64,000 bases of DNA from Yersinia vastinensis (GTDB taxonomy: Bacteria; Pseudomonadota; Gammaproteobacteria; Enterobacterales; Enterobacteriaceae): NCBI RefSeq assembly GCF_902726565.1, contig NZ_CACVAF010000001.1, forward strand, positions 434,001 to 498,000, read 5' to 3'. Below the pieces are notes generated by a model, which searched no databases, had not been told where the DNA came from, and saw only the letters and a list, made by a program, of their open reading frames with translations. A program made the position numbers and the translations under genes. Positions within the stretch are counted from its first letter, which is position 1, and each line of letters begins with the position of its first letter. This document shows, one piece after another, positions 46,900-56,499 of this stretch.

Positions 46900-47640
46900 A
46901 TGTTACCTAAAATGAAAGTATGGCGAACTGTGGGTCTGGCGGTATTAATGTTCACCGCTTGGCAGGCGCAAGCTGACTATCAATGCAGCGTAAAACCGCA
47001 GGATGATGTGATTATCAGCCCGCAATCCGTACAGGTGGTTGGGGCCAGTGGTAATTTACAGATTTCGCCTGACGGTGATGTTATCCGCAATGGCAAGACA
47101 TTAACGTTGACCGATGTGCAGCGCCAACAAGCTTTTCGCTATCAGACGGCATTGCGTAAAGATTTACCTTGGATAGATCAGGGCGCTCAACAGCATCTCG
47201 AAAAAGCGCGGGTTTCGCTGGATAAAGTGATTGTTCAGCAGTTGGGGAGCAACAGTAATGTGCGCAACCGGCTGACCACCTTGAATGACCAGCTCAAGCA
47301 ACAAATGAGCCGCATTATTGAAAAACGCAGTGATGGCTTAACCTTCCACCATCAGGCCATTGATCAAGTAGAAAAAGATGGCCGTCAGTTGGTACAGCAA
47401 AGTATGGGGGGGGTATTGCAAGATAGCTTGAATGAGATGGGTGTCAAGCAAGCTACCAGTGGCAGTGGGGGAAATAATCCATTGCAGGCCATTATGGGTA
47501 ATTTGGGTGGGCTACAGCAGGCTATCCAAAACGAATGGAACAATCAGGAACAGGACTTCCAGCAGTTCGGACACGAAGTGTGTGGGCGCGTGACGGCACT
47601 GGAGCAGCAGCGGAAGGATTTACTCAAATCTCTTAATTGA
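46900..47640 (+). CDS. yggN: YggN family periplasmic protein (DUF2884)
   Basis: 246 residues from ATG 46900, chosen for the AGGAG ribosome site just upstream and because it opens a Sec signal peptide (cleavage after AQA, before DYQCSV). The mature protein is polar, helical and Gln-rich, with two cysteines near its ends. Function unknown; position next to glsB and hemW is conserved in enterics. Confidence 0.9.
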   Translation: MLPKMKVWRTVGLAVLMFTAWQAQADYQCSVKPQDDVIISPQSVQVVGASGNLQISPDGDVIRNGKTLTLTDVQRQQAFRYQTALRKDLPWIDQGAQQHLEKARVSLDKVIVQQLGSNSNVRNRLTTLNDQLKQQMSRIIEKRSDGLTFHHQAIDQVEKDGRQLVQQSMGGVLQDSLNEMGVKQATSGSGGNNPLQAIMGNLGGLQQAIQNEWNNQEQDFQQFGHEVCGRVTALEQQRKDLLKSLN

Positions 47641-47646
47641 TAGAGT

Positions 47647-47686
47647 AAGCAGGCTCGGGCCGAAAATACCGCCTGAGCCTGCTTTT
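47647..47686. terminator. Terminator between convergent yggN and hemW
   Basis: 14-bp stem AAGCAGGCTCGGGC / GCCTGAGCCTGCTT with one mismatch and a 10-base loop, T run on the forward strand. It could serve both genes. Confidence 0.87.
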
Positions 47687-47697
47687 ATCCATCAGAC

Positions 47698-48828
47698 TTA
47701 CAAAAACAGCTCTAACAGCGAGTTAAGGAATAACTTACCTTTCTCGGTAATCTGCCAGTACTCCTCTGTCTCAATTAAGTATTCTTTTGCTAATGCGGCG
47801 TCTAACTGTGGGCGAATGGTGCTTTCGGGCAACCCGGTAAAATGGGTAAAATCTGCACGCGGTGCGGCCTCCAGCAAGCGGAAACGGTTCATAAAGAACT
47901 CAAAAGGCCGATCCGCAGCCTCTACTTCGTATTGCTTATCCAGATAGTTACCCTGCATAAAACCACGGGGATGCTTGGTTTTTATCGTGCGTAAAATACG
48001 CCCGTCGCTGAAGGTGACTTTGCCGTGCGCACCACAGCCAATCCCCAGATAATCACCAAAGCGCCAGTAGTTAAGATTGTGCTGACATTGGTAACCCGGT
48101 TTAGCATAGGCAGAAGTTTCATATTGCTGATAGCCAGCGGCGCTAAGTAACTGATGCCCTTGTTGGAAAATATCCCACAGCGCGTCGTCATCCGGCAGTG
48201 TCGGTGGGCGCGAACTGAAACCGGTGTTTGGCTCAATAGTGAGCTGATACCAAGACAGATGAGGAGGGTTCAATGCGATGGCTTGGCGCAAATCGTCCAG
48301 CGCTTCCTCCAGCGATTGATCCGGCAAGCCGTGCATCAAGTCCAGATTAAAACTGCGCAGGTTCAATGAGGTTGCCAGTTCTGCGGCGCGTTTCGCTTCA
48401 TTTGGCCCGTGTATCCGCCCCAAACGCGTTAACTTCTGGGCACTAAAACTTTGCACACCAATAGAGATGCGATTGATACCGGCGCGTTGATAGCCACTAA
48501 AGCGATCTGCTTCAACCGCCCCGGGATTGGCTTCCATGGTAATTTCAGCGTCAACAGCAACAGATAATCTGGCACGAACACCATCAAGCAACTGCTGCAT
48601 GGCTTCAGCACTGAGTAAACTGGGGGTGCCTCCACCAATAAAAATAGTGCTGATTTCACGGTCACCGACCAATGGCACGTCGGCATCCAAGTCCGCTAGC
48701 ACGTGCTCTACATATTCCTGATGGGGCACATCGCCTTTTAGTGCATGGGAATTAAAGTCACAGTAAGGGCACTTTTGCACACACCAAGGGATGTGAATGT
48801 AGAGACTCAGCGGTGGTAATTTAAGCAT
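47698..48828 (-). CDS. hemW: Radical SAM heme chaperone HemW
   Basis: 376 residues from ATG 48828 ([16 protein letters not shown]). The radical SAM 4Fe-4S motif C-x3-C-x2-C is in [11 protein letters not shown], with [11 protein letters not shown] and [13 protein letters not shown] following. Related to HemN but now regarded as a heme-transfer protein. The start overlaps the rdgB stop by 8 bases. Confidence 0.96.
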   Translation of the reverse strand: MLKLPPLSLYIHIPWCVQKCPYCDFNSHALKGDVPHQEYVEHVLADLDADVPLVGDREISTIFIGGGTPSLLSAEAMQQLLDGVRARLSVAVDAEITMEANPGAVEADRFSGYQRAGINRISIGVQSFSAQKLTRLGRIHGPNEAKRAAELATSLNLRSFNLDLMHGLPDQSLEEALDDLRQAIALNPPHLSWYQLTIEPNTGFSSRPPTLPDDDALWDIFQQGHQLLSAAGYQQYETSAYAKPGYQCQHNLNYWRFGDYLGIGCGAHGKVTFSDGRILRTIKTKHPRGFMQGNYLDKQYEVEAADRPFEFFMNRFRLLEAAPRADFTHFTGLPESTIRPQLDAALAKEYLIETEEYWQITEKGKLFLNSLLELFL

Positions 48829-49414
48829 TGCGCAGAGCATCCAACATCAGTTTTAGGGCCTGACCACGATGCGAAACCGCATGCTTCTCTTCGCGGGTTA
48901 ATTCCGCAGCGGTCTTACCTAATTCGGGGACATAGAAAATAGGATCATAGCCAAATCCAGCCGTACCGGCAGGCTGATGAGCAATCTCACCTGGCCATTG
49001 GCCGTGAAACACCAATGGGGTTGGATCTTCAGCATGGCGCATATAGACCAGCACGCAGTGGAATTGTGCTCCGCGCTGCCCATCTGGAATATCTTTTAAT
49101 GCAACAAGTAGCTTCTCAAGATTCTCTTGATCACTGGCATCAGGGCCGGCATAGCGAGCAGAATAGATCCCCGGCGCACCGCCTAAAGCATCAACAGCCA
49201 AACCTGAGTCATCGGCGATAGCGGGTAAACCGGTGGTCAGTGCCGCGTGACGCGCTTTTAATATGGCGTTCTCGATAAAGGTTAAGCCTGTCTCTTCGGC
49301 AGACTCGACACCCAGTTCGGTTTGCGCGACAACATCCAAACCAAAATCGGCCAGCAAGTTTGCCAGTTCACGCACTTTACCGGGGTTACCGGTAGCTAAT
49401 ACTACTTTTTGCAT
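48821..49414 (-). CDS. rdgB: dITP/XTP pyrophosphatase RdgB
   Basis: 197 residues, the enteric length. Starts [20 protein letters not shown]; active-site blocks are [16 protein letters not shown] and [18 protein letters not shown], then SHRGQALK near the end. Removes deaminated purine nucleoside triphosphates before they enter DNA. Confidence 0.97.
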   Translation of the reverse strand: MQKVVLATGNPGKVRELANLLADFGLDVVAQTELGVESAEETGLTFIENAILKARHAALTTGLPAIADDSGLAVDALGGAPGIYSARYAGPDASDQENLEKLLVALKDIPDGQRGAQFHCVLVYMRHAEDPTPLVFHGQWPGEIAHQPAGTAGFGYDPIFYVPELGKTAAELTREEKHAVSHRGQALKLMLDALRNA

Positions 49415-49477
49415 GGAAGGGTCCTGAATTTCATTTGGGCTGACTGTCAGCCGCCCAATTCTAGCGGAAAGTCTCTG

Positions 49478-49768
49478 CTATTCGAGCAGTGCCGCAACTT
49501 CTGGCGGGATCTGTTGCGGGTTAACGATTTTGATCTGTTTATGCCGCCCCAATTCACCTTTTTCGATAATCACTTGGCTTTTCGCAACTTTGAACTGTTT
49601 CGCGATAAATTTAACCAAATGGGCATTAGCCTGACCATCAACGGGTGGGGCGGTAATGGCGACTTTGAGTTCATCGCCATGTAAACCGACTATCTGATCA
49701 CGGCTGGCTTTCGGCTGAATATATAGCCTGAGTATCAGCCCGTCCAGCAAGGGGGTGACTACACTCAC
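49478..49768 (-). CDS. yggU: YggU family protein (DUF167)
   Basis: 96 residues from a GTG at 49768 that overlaps the yggT stop (GTGA), which matches the E. coli length; an ATG four codons upstream is also open. Conserved core [37 protein letters not shown] and [10 protein letters not shown]. Function unknown. Embedded in proC-yggT-yggU-rdgB-hemW. Confidence 0.92.
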   Translation of the reverse strand: MSVVTPLLDGLILRLYIQPKASRDQIVGLHGDELKVAITAPPVDGQANAHLVKFIAKQFKVAKSQVIIEKGELGRHKQIKIVNPQQIPPEVAALLE

Positions 49769-50319
49769 AGCACGAACCAAAGCTCGCCTAGCAAATCCAT
49801 ACCTAAATAATTGATCAGATACAGGATAAGGATGACCACCATCGCGGAGAAATCGATACCGCCCATAGCAGGTAAGATACGACGAATCGGTGCCATTAAT
49901 GGTTCAGTTAACTGATACAGCAGGTAGTCCATCGGGCTGCGGCCCTGACTGACCCAGCTCATTAATGCTCGAATAATCATTACCCAGAAAATCAGATAAC
50001 CGGCTGCTTTCACCAGCGAAATCACACCGAACAGCAGATTGTACAGGCTAACTGACATTGAGCCGCTCTGAATTAGTACCAGCAGCGGGTATTTAATGGT
50101 CATCAACAGGAATGCCAGCAGCAACGAGGCACTGTCGATAGGCCCCAGAGAGGGGATAATCCGGCGCAATGGGCCAACAATTGGCTGGGTTATTTTCACT
50201 ACAAATTGCGAGAATGGGTTGTAAAAATCGCTGTGAACCCACTGCATCCAGATGCGCAACAGCAGTACCATCACATATAGGTCAATGACCGTTTTGGCCA
50301 GAAAAGTCAGCGTTAGCAT
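49765..50319 (-). CDS. yggT: YggT family integral membrane protein
   Basis: 184 residues made of two similar halves, each with two membrane helices and the motif [20 protein letters not shown] or [20 protein letters not shown]. The family is widespread; E. coli YggT has been linked to osmotic protection, and homologues lie near division genes in other bacteria. Biochemical role unknown. Confidence 0.94.
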   Translation of the reverse strand: MLTLTFLAKTVIDLYVMVLLLRIWMQWVHSDFYNPFSQFVVKITQPIVGPLRRIIPSLGPIDSASLLLAFLLMTIKYPLLVLIQSGSMSVSLYNLLFGVISLVKAAGYLIFWVMIIRALMSWVSQGRSPMDYLLYQLTEPLMAPIRRILPAMGGIDFSAMVVILILYLINYLGMDLLGELWFVL

Positions 50320-50444
50320 GAGTTGCCTTAGTCCTTAATATTGGAATATACGTACAAACGGAAATGTACTCGCATACTTATAGACCCCTATCTTAACGAG
50401 AAAGTGACAGGGGCAGTGTCGGATTTTGTAAATTTTTACTGCCG

Positions 50445-51269
50445 CTAGAACAACTTTTCCATCTCTTTTGCGCGTGCGATGGCTGCTTGCATCGCGCTGG
50501 CAACAGTTTCTGTTAAATGTTGTTCATTAAATACCCGTATTGCCTCCGCCGTGGTTCCTCCTTTAGAGGTGACCTGTTCGCGTAATGTCGCAAGAGGCAA
50601 TTGCGGGTTGGCTTCCACCAGTGCGGTGGCGCCTGAAGCGGCCTGTTGTACCAGCAGGCGGGCGGTTTCACTGTCAAAACCTAGCCGTTCAGTTTCTTGC
50701 TGCATGGCTTCCATAAACAGGAAGAAATAAGCAGGTGCACTGCCTGCGGCAGCAATCACGCTATTGATGCCACTTTCATCATTCACCCAGCAGACTTTTC
50801 CGACCGAACTCATCAGTGAAGCTGTAAAATCACGGTCGGCAATAGACACCTGTTCTGGTGCATAAAGACCGCTCATCCCTTTGCCTACCAGCGACGGAGT
50901 ATTTGGCATAATACGTACCAGATTGAGTTTTTTATTCCCCAATAACGCATAGAAACGTTCAACTTGCACACCAGCGGCAATGGAGAGCACCAGTTTACCG
51001 GTGAAATCGATATTTTCTTGCAATGGCTGACATACCGTCGCCATTAATTGAGGCTTGACCGCCAAAACCACCACCTCGGCTTTTTGTGCTGCGGCGATAT
51101 TATCATCAGTGCTGATAACACCAAATTCAGTGGCCAAAGCATCGCGATTTTTACCTGAAGGTGCGCAAACGCTGATCATTTGGGCAGGGTAACCACCGGC
51201 AATCAAACCTGCGATAATTGCGCGTGCCATATTGCCCGCGCCAATGAATGTAATATTGCGATGCTGCAT
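50445..51269 (-). CDS. proC: Pyrroline-5-carboxylate reductase ProC
   Basis: 274 residues. Last step of proline synthesis. N-terminal Rossmann motif ITFIGAGNMARAIIAGL, then VRIMPNTPSLVGKGMSGLY and, in the dimerising C-terminal domain, REQVTSKGGTTAEAIRVF. In E. coli proC lies elsewhere; its placement between yggS and yggT is the arrangement I recall in Yersinia and many other gammaproteobacteria. Confidence 0.96.
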   Translation of the reverse strand: MQHRNITFIGAGNMARAIIAGLIAGGYPAQMISVCAPSGKNRDALATEFGVISTDDNIAAAQKAEVVVLAVKPQLMATVCQPLQENIDFTGKLVLSIAAGVQVERFYALLGNKKLNLVRIMPNTPSLVGKGMSGLYAPEQVSIADRDFTASLMSSVGKVCWVNDESGINSVIAAAGSAPAYFFLFMEAMQQETERLGFDSETARLLVQQAASGATALVEANPQLPLATLREQVTSKGGTTAEAIRVFNEQHLTETVASAMQAAIARAKEMEKLF

Positions 51270-51288
51270 TGAGTCAGTTCTCCTTTAC

Positions 51289-51320
51289 CCGTCGTACTTG
51301 AAGCCGCTGCGGCGTTAGCG
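51289..51320. repeat. Possible fragment of an intergenic repeat
   Basis: GTCGTACTTGAAGCCGCTGC followed by GGCGTTAGCG lies between yggS and proC. It resembles the end of Yersinia ERIC-type repeats. Short and without a second arm, so weak. Confidence 0.35.
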
Positions 51321-51350
51321 CCTCAACCGTGGCCCGATGATATCGAATGT

Positions 51351-52046
51351 TTACGCGCGAGAGCCGAATATGGCGGTGCCAATACGCACTAACGTGCTAC
51401 CCGCCGCAATGGCGGCTGCCATGTCATCTGTCATCCCCATGGAAAGCGTATCCATCTGAGGGTAGCTGGCTTTTAAAGTCAAGAATGCCTGATTCATTTG
51501 CTCAAATACGGCCAGTTGGCGTTGATAATCTGTTTCTGGCGCAGGAATAGCCATCAGCCCACGTAAATGTAGGTTAGGTAAATCGCTAATACTGGCCGCT
51601 AATGCAGGTAATTCTGCCAAGGTAATACCGGATTTACTTTGCTCATCACTGATATTGACTTGAATCAGTATGTTCAGCGCGGGCATCTCGCCCGGGCGTT
51701 GGGCACTGAGTCGTTGTGCAATTTTGAGCCTGTCGACGGTATGGCACCAAGCAAAATTTTCTGCCACTAATTTGCTTTTATTGGATTGAAGTGGGCCGAT
51801 AAAGTGCCATTCAAGATTAGCTGTATGGGAGCTATCAGCAAAATAGTGGATTTTATCCACCCCTTCCTGCACATAGTTTTCGCCAAAGGCATATTGCCCA
51901 GCGGCGATGGCTTCTTCGATAGCGGTCACAGGCTTAGTTTTACTGACCGCAAGTAATGTCACTTCTTCTGGAGAACGTGCGCAATTGCGTGCAGCGGTTG
52001 CGATTCTCGCTCTGACATCCTGTAGATTTCGCTCAATTGTACTCAT
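51351..52046 (-). CDS. yggS: PLP homeostasis protein YggS
   Basis: 231 residues from ATG 52046 (MSTIERNLQDVRARI); ten further codons upstream overlap the divergent pilT-like start. The PLP-binding lysine is in LLAVSKTKPVTAIEEAI; YAFGENYVQEGVDKI, HFIGPLQSNKSK and SMGMTDDMAAAIAAGSTLVR are family blocks. Binds PLP without a known reaction and affects amino-acid pools. Confidence 0.96.
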   Translation of the reverse strand: MSTIERNLQDVRARIATAARNCARSPEEVTLLAVSKTKPVTAIEEAIAAGQYAFGENYVQEGVDKIHYFADSSHTANLEWHFIGPLQSNKSKLVAENFAWCHTVDRLKIAQRLSAQRPGEMPALNILIQVNISDEQSKSGITLAELPALAASISDLPNLHLRGLMAIPAPETDYQRQLAVFEQMNQAFLTLKASYPQMDTLSMGMTDDMAAAIAAGSTLVRIGTAIFGSRA

Positions 52047-52065
52047 ATGGCCCCAGGAGTTTGAT

Positions 52066-53118
52066 ATGGATTTCACTGAACAGGATTTCGAAAATAAGGT
52101 GGCGGCTAGTGTAAATCATAATGCATCGGATCTGCACCTTTGTACCGGTTATCACCCAGTATTACGCATAGCGGGAGAATTGAAGACCTTGACGCATTGG
52201 CCACAAATCAGTGCTTCATGGCTCAATGGGCTTAGTCGGCATTTGCTGAGTGAGGCGCAGCAACATCAGTTACTGCACATGGGGCAGGTAGATTGTGCTT
52301 ACACCACGTCCATAGGCCAACGGTTGCGGGCGAATATTTTTCAGCAACGGCAAGGGGTGTCGGTAGCTTTTCGTTTAATTTCAGCCAATTGTCCGGTATT
52401 GGAGGAATTAGATGCCCCGCAGATTATTAATCAACTTATTGAACAAGAGAATGGTTTGATTCTGGTTACTGGTGCCACAGGCAGTGGCAAATCCACTACA
52501 TTGAACGCGATGGTCAATGCCATGAATCAGCAGCAAGCACGTCACATTATCACGTTGGAGGATCCGATCGAGTTTATCCATAACAGTAAATTATGTTTGA
52601 TCCAGCAGCGGGAGTTAGGCTGTCATACCCATTCTTTTAGCAGTGCTTTAAGTGGGGCGCTACGGCAGGATCCAGATATTATTTTGCTAGGGGAGTTACG
52701 GGATCAAGAAACGATTAGGTTGGCGCTGACCGCAGCTGAAACCGGGCATCTGGTATTGGCAACATTGCATACCCGTACGGCAACTCAGGCGGTGGATCGG
52801 TTAGTGGATGTTTTTCCTGCTGTAGAGAAAATGGTCATTCAGGCGCAGTTAGCCGCCAGTTTACGCGGGGTTATCGCGCAAAAGTTGTGCTCGAAAGTGG
52901 GGGGAGGGCGAATTGCTATATTTGAAGTGCTGACACAAACAACCGCAGCCAGCCATTTGATTCGTGAAGGTAAAACCTACCAATTACCTACGGTGATACA
53001 AGCTGGTGGGCAATGGGGAATGCAAACTTTTGAGCAGAGCATTGTGCAGCGGCAAAAGCAGGGGATGCTGGGTAACCGTAAAAGATCACCCGAATTAGAA
53101 GATTCAGGTGATCTTTAA
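52066..53118 (+). CDS. PilT-like twitching/retraction ATPase (YggR type)
   Basis: 350 residues from ATG 52066 (CAGGAG ribosome site). Secretion-superfamily ATPase: N-terminal PAS-like domain (ASDLHLCTGYHPVLRIAGEL), Walker A GATGSGKSTT, Asp box ITLEDPIEF, Walker B region DIILLGELRDQETIRLAL, His box GHLVLATLHTRTA, and the PilT LIREGKTYQLP stretch. E. coli has the equivalent yggR divergent from yggS. No pilus genes adjoin it, so its partner apparatus must be encoded elsewhere or it is an orphan. A hairpin overlaps its last codons. Confidence 0.92.
   Translation: MDFTEQDFENKVAASVNHNASDLHLCTGYHPVLRIAGELKTLTHWPQISASWLNGLSRHLLSEAQQHQLLHMGQVDCAYTTSIGQRLRANIFQQRQGVSVAFRLISANCPVLEELDAPQIINQLIEQENGLILVTGATGSGKSTTLNAMVNAMNQQQARHIITLEDPIEFIHNSKLCLIQQRELGCHTHSFSSALSGALRQDPDIILLGELRDQETIRLALTAAETGHLVLATLHTRTATQAVDRLVDVFPAVEKMVIQAQLAASLRGVIAQKLCSKVGGGRIAIFEVLTQTTAASHLIREGKTYQLPTVIQAGGQWGMQTFEQSIVQRQKQGMLGNRKRSPELEDSGDL
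53081..53116. terminator. Terminator-like hairpin overlapping the pilT-like gene end
   Basis: Perfect 10-bp stem AAAGATCACC / GGTGATCTTT with a 16-base loop, formed within the last 12 codons and shared by the convergent gene pair (pilT-like and aguA, 5 bases apart). Confidence 0.65.
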
Positions 53119-53123
53119 GAAAA

Positions 53124-54242
53124 TTATGCTGCTGGGATCTGTTGGGTAATACAGTGAATATTACCCCCGCCCAATAGGATCTCACGGGCAGGGACACCGA
53201 CAATCGCATAATCGGGGAACATCTGCTGCAATAGATCCTGCGCAAGCCCATCTGTACGGCTATCGAGCAGTGGATAAATAATCTGCTGATTACTGATCAG
53301 AAAGTTGACATAAGATCCTGCCAACCGCTCACCGGCGGTACGGGGTACTGCATCACTGGACAATACATCGAATGTTTCGGCTTCAGTGTTATACAGCGGC
53401 CCAGGGGCTGGTAGCTTCCAGATCTTCAGCTTACGGCCTTGGGCATCGACGGCATTGGATAACACCTCAAAAGCAGCCACTGAACGTGCGTATTGAGGAT
53501 CTTGCTGATCGTCAGTCCAATGCAGTGCAACTTCTCCTGGACGTACAAAGCAGCACATATTATCGATGTGACCATCAGTCTCATCGTTATACACGCCGTC
53601 CTGTAACCAGATGAAATGCGTGACACCAAGATATTCACGCAACAACTGTTCAATTTGCGCCTGATTCAAATGCGGATTGCGGTTGGGGTTCAGTAAACAT
53701 TCAGCGGTGGTGAGTAAGGTGCCTTCACCATCAGTATGAATGGAGCCACCTTCGAGCACCAATGGGGCGCTGTAATGAGCATTATTTAGATAGTCACTGA
53801 CTTGAACGGCAACTTTTTCATCTTGCTGCCAGTCACTATACAAGCCGCCGTTAAGACCACCCCAAGCATTAAATTGCCAGTCAACTGCGCGGCGCTCGCC
53901 AGCACCATTAATGACCATGGTTGGCCCGGTATCACGCATCCAGGCATCATCACTGGCCATTTCTACCAGTGTGACACTGGCAGGTAGAGTGGCTTTTGCC
54001 TGTGCCATAAACTCAGCGGGCACGCCCATAAAAACAGGAGTTGTGCGGCTGATGGCTTGCGCAACTTTAGCAAATGTTTGCTGTGCAGGAATGCCTTTGC
54101 CGCGCCAGTTATCTTGACGATATGGCCATAACATCCAGACGGCATCCTGCTTGGCCCATTCTGCAGGCATAAAGAAACCATCCTGCAATGGAGTACCCGA
54201 CAATGCGGATGAACCTTGTAAAATCTTGTCCTGTGCAGACAT
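53124..54242 (-). CDS. aguA: Agmatine deiminase AguA
   Basis: 372 residues. Converts agmatine to N-carbamoylputrescine and ammonia. The catalytic cysteine is in [16 protein letters not shown] near the C-terminus; [32 protein letters not shown] and [14 protein letters not shown] blocks are present. Starts 3 bases after the aguB stop, so aguBA is an operon. Confidence 0.96.
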   Translation of the reverse strand: MSAQDKILQGSSALSGTPLQDGFFMPAEWAKQDAVWMLWPYRQDNWRGKGIPAQQTFAKVAQAISRTTPVFMGVPAEFMAQAKATLPASVTLVEMASDDAWMRDTGPTMVINGAGERRAVDWQFNAWGGLNGGLYSDWQQDEKVAVQVSDYLNNAHYSAPLVLEGGSIHTDGEGTLLTTAECLLNPNRNPHLNQAQIEQLLREYLGVTHFIWLQDGVYNDETDGHIDNMCCFVRPGEVALHWTDDQQDPQYARSVAAFEVLSNAVDAQGRKLKIWKLPAPGPLYNTEAETFDVLSSDAVPRTAGERLAGSYVNFLISNQQIIYPLLDSRTDGLAQDLLQQMFPDYAIVGVPAREILLGGGNIHCITQQIPAA

Positions 54243-54245
54243 AAG

Positions 54246-55130
54246 TTATCTCCGGGTCTTACCGTCAGAAGTGGCTAATGCCTGATACATTTCCGGGCGG
54301 CGATCGCGGAACAAACCCCATGATGCGCGTTGGGCGGCGATTTCCTGCAAATCAAATTCATGCACTAAAACCGCTTCATCCGTTTTGTTGGCTTGAGCCA
54401 GCAGAGCGCCAGTTTGGTCAGCAATAAATGATGAGCCGTAGAAGGTCATCTCCAAGCCGTCGATGAATTTACTTTTCTCAGTACCGATACGGTTAGAGGC
54501 AATCACTGGCACCAGATTTGCTGCGGCATGGCCCTGCTGGACACGGGTCCAGTGCGGCTGGCTGTCGATGTCAGGGAAAGCAGGTTCTGAACCAATGGCC
54601 GTTGGGTAGAAAATGACTTCAGCCCCAAGGAGTGCCAGACTGCGGGCCGTTTCCGGGAACCACTGATCCCAACAAATACCGACACCAACCTTAGCGTAGC
54701 GAGTCTGCCAGACTTTAAAGCCAGTATCGCCGGGGATAAAGAACTGTTTTTCTTGATAAGCCGGGCCATTAGGAATGTGCGTTTTACGGTAGACATCCAT
54801 AACGGTGCCATCGGCATCAATCATCACCAGCGAGTTATAATAAGCATTGTTGGCTTTCTCAAAGAAACTCAATGGCAACACGACTTCCAGCTCTGCCGCT
54901 AGCTTGGAAAAGTGTTGAATTAACGGGCTATTGTCCAGCTCTTGGGCCAGAGCATAGTGTTCTGGGCTTTGATCAATACAGAAATAAGGTGCGGCAAACA
55001 GCTCCTGAATCAGGATTATCTGTGCGCCTTTGGCGTGTGCCTGGCGTACCAGCTTTTCGGCATTTTCAATGTTCTTAGGCAGGTCCCAAGAACAGGCCAT
55101 TTGAGTCGCAGCAACAGTTACTTTTGTCAT
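54246..55130 (-). CDS. aguB: N-carbamoylputrescine amidase AguB
   Basis: 294 residues, nitrilase superfamily. Converts N-carbamoylputrescine to putrescine. The Glu-Lys-Cys catalytic set is visible in LIQELFAAPYF, DVYRKTHIPNG and VGICWDQWFPETAR. Ribosome site GAGG 8 bases before the ATG. It leads the aguBA operon, with a structured leader and a terminator-like hairpin only about 20 bases upstream of its start codon. Confidence 0.96.
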   Translation of the reverse strand: MTKVTVAATQMACSWDLPKNIENAEKLVRQAHAKGAQIILIQELFAAPYFCIDQSPEHYALAQELDNSPLIQHFSKLAAELEVVLPLSFFEKANNAYYNSLVMIDADGTVMDVYRKTHIPNGPAYQEKQFFIPGDTGFKVWQTRYAKVGVGICWDQWFPETARSLALLGAEVIFYPTAIGSEPAFPDIDSQPHWTRVQQGHAAANLVPVIASNRIGTEKSKFIDGLEMTFYGSSFIADQTGALLAQANKTDEAVLVHEFDLQEIAAQRASWGLFRDRRPEMYQALATSDGKTRR

Positions 55131-55150
55131 GAGAAAACCTCAATAAATGT

Positions 55151-55246
55151 AAAAAACACCCGCGAGGGGTGTGCAATATTTTAAGCCGCTGATTGGCGCA
55201 TACCTAAATAATTTAGCGGCGCGGGTAGGCGGTGAGCAACCCGCGC
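55151..55246 (-). promoter_or_regulatory. Structured leader with terminator-like hairpin in front of aguBA
   Basis: On the reverse strand three stems follow one another: 55239-55246 with 55219-55226 (GCGCGGGT / ACCCGCGC), 55215-55220 with 55185-55190 (GCCGCT / AGCGGC, sharing two bases with the first, so partly exclusive), and ACACCC / GGGTGT (55156-55172) followed by a T6 run. The last may simply end the yqgE-ruvX transcript, or act as an attenuator for aguBA. Confidence 0.5.
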
Positions 55247-55377
55247 GTTAAGCAAGAAAGGTATAAAGGTAGTATACAATTCCACGGGCTTGGGTGCCAT
55301 GCTATGCAGGAGGGGCCGGGTCAGACCATAAAAATGGAAAGTGGAAAACAGTGGGTGATAAAGTCACGGGAATTCAC

Positions 55378-55800
55378 TCAGCTAGCCTGTTCATCAAACC
55401 AACTTTCCAGAATGATGACTGCTGAAGCCGCGTCAACACTGCCCTTGTCCAGCGCACGATAGCCCCCACTGTCAAACAAATTAGCGCGAGCCTCAACGGT
55501 ACTGAGGCGTTCATCTTGTAAGGCTATCTGTACACCAAAACGCCCATGCAGGCGGTTGGCAAACCGGCGCGCCCGGGCTGTCAGTGGCTGTTCGGTGCCA
55601 TCCATATTCAGCGGCAACCCGACAACCACTAAGTCTGGTTGCCACTCTTTCAGCAGTTTTTCAACTTTTTGCCAGTCTGGTGTGCCGTCCTGCGCTTTAA
55701 ATGAGGTCAGCGCTCTGGCGGTGCCAGTAACTTCCTGCCCGATAGCCACACCGATACTTTTAGTCCCAAAATCAAAGGCGATAATCGTGCGATTAGCCAT
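55378..55800 (-). CDS. ruvX: Putative pre-16S rRNA nuclease RuvX/YqgF
   Basis: 140 residues. RNase H-like fold: [15 protein letters not shown] at the N-terminus, [14 protein letters not shown] in the middle, [11 protein letters not shown] and [14 protein letters not shown] at the end. Reported to act in 16S rRNA 5' maturation. The start overlaps the yqgE stop (TAATG), so the two are coupled. Confidence 0.96.
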   Translation of the reverse strand: MANRTIIAFDFGTKSIGVAIGQEVTGTARALTSFKAQDGTPDWQKVEKLLKEWQPDLVVVGLPLNMDGTEQPLTARARRFANRLHGRFGVQIALQDERLSTVEARANLFDSGGYRALDKGSVDAASAVIILESWFDEQAS

Positions 55801-56363
55801 TAAGCGTGCCCTGCTTGCGGAGCAATATTAAAGATATTAATGCCCAACTTATTTGCCGCCGCTTGCCAGCGTTCAGAGATGGGGGTGTGAAATAGAATGT
55901 CAGTATCTGCTTCAATGGTCAGCCAAGCATTATCCAGCAATTCCTGTTCTAATTGCCCCTGCTGCCAGCCCGCATAACCCAGAGCGACCAGCAGATTTTT
56001 AGGTTGCTCCGATGTGCCTAACGTCTCCAATACGTCTTTGGAGGTGGTTATCATGGTCTCTGCTGAAATCGGGATACTGGAACCAAAACCTTCCCGCGGC
56101 GAATGCAGGATAAACCCACGATCTTCTGCCAGTGGGCCACCCGACAATACCGGCTTATCCAATCGGATTGCCGGATCACGCGGTGATGGGGTGATTTTCA
56201 GTTTTTTCAGCACCGTCTCTACGGTGAACTGCTCCAGGGGTTTGTTAATCACCAGACCCATTGCACCCTCTTCGTTATGCTCGCAGATATAGATTACCGA
56301 GCGCATAAATTGAGGATCCTGCAATGAAGGCATAGCGATAAGAAAGTGATGCTGTAAATTCAT
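55800..56363 (-). CDS. yqgE: YqgE/AlgH family protein
   Basis: 187 residues from ATG 56363 ([19 protein letters not shown]), the E. coli length; 36 upstream codons in frame are not YqgE-like. Family blocks [34 protein letters not shown] and [15 protein letters not shown]. Function uncertain; named AlgH in Pseudomonas. Normally follows gshB directly, but here a 3.2-kb autotransporter gene intervenes. Confidence 0.95.
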   Translation of the reverse strand: MNLQHHFLIAMPSLQDPQFMRSVIYICEHNEEGAMGLVINKPLEQFTVETVLKKLKITPSPRDPAIRLDKPVLSGGPLAEDRGFILHSPREGFGSSIPISAETMITTSKDVLETLGTSEQPKNLLVALGYAGWQQGQLEQELLDNAWLTIEADTDILFHTPISERWQAAANKLGINIFNIAPQAGHA

Positions 56364-56499
56364 TATGTTATATAGGGGATTCGCTGAGTTAAGGGGTGAA
56401 CTGATGTCAGTATGCGGATAAATGCCGGTAAAGTCACGGGGGCAGCGCTCAGAAAAACGCCACCCCCGCATTTGTTGTTAATGATTTAGCTTGTTTTCA

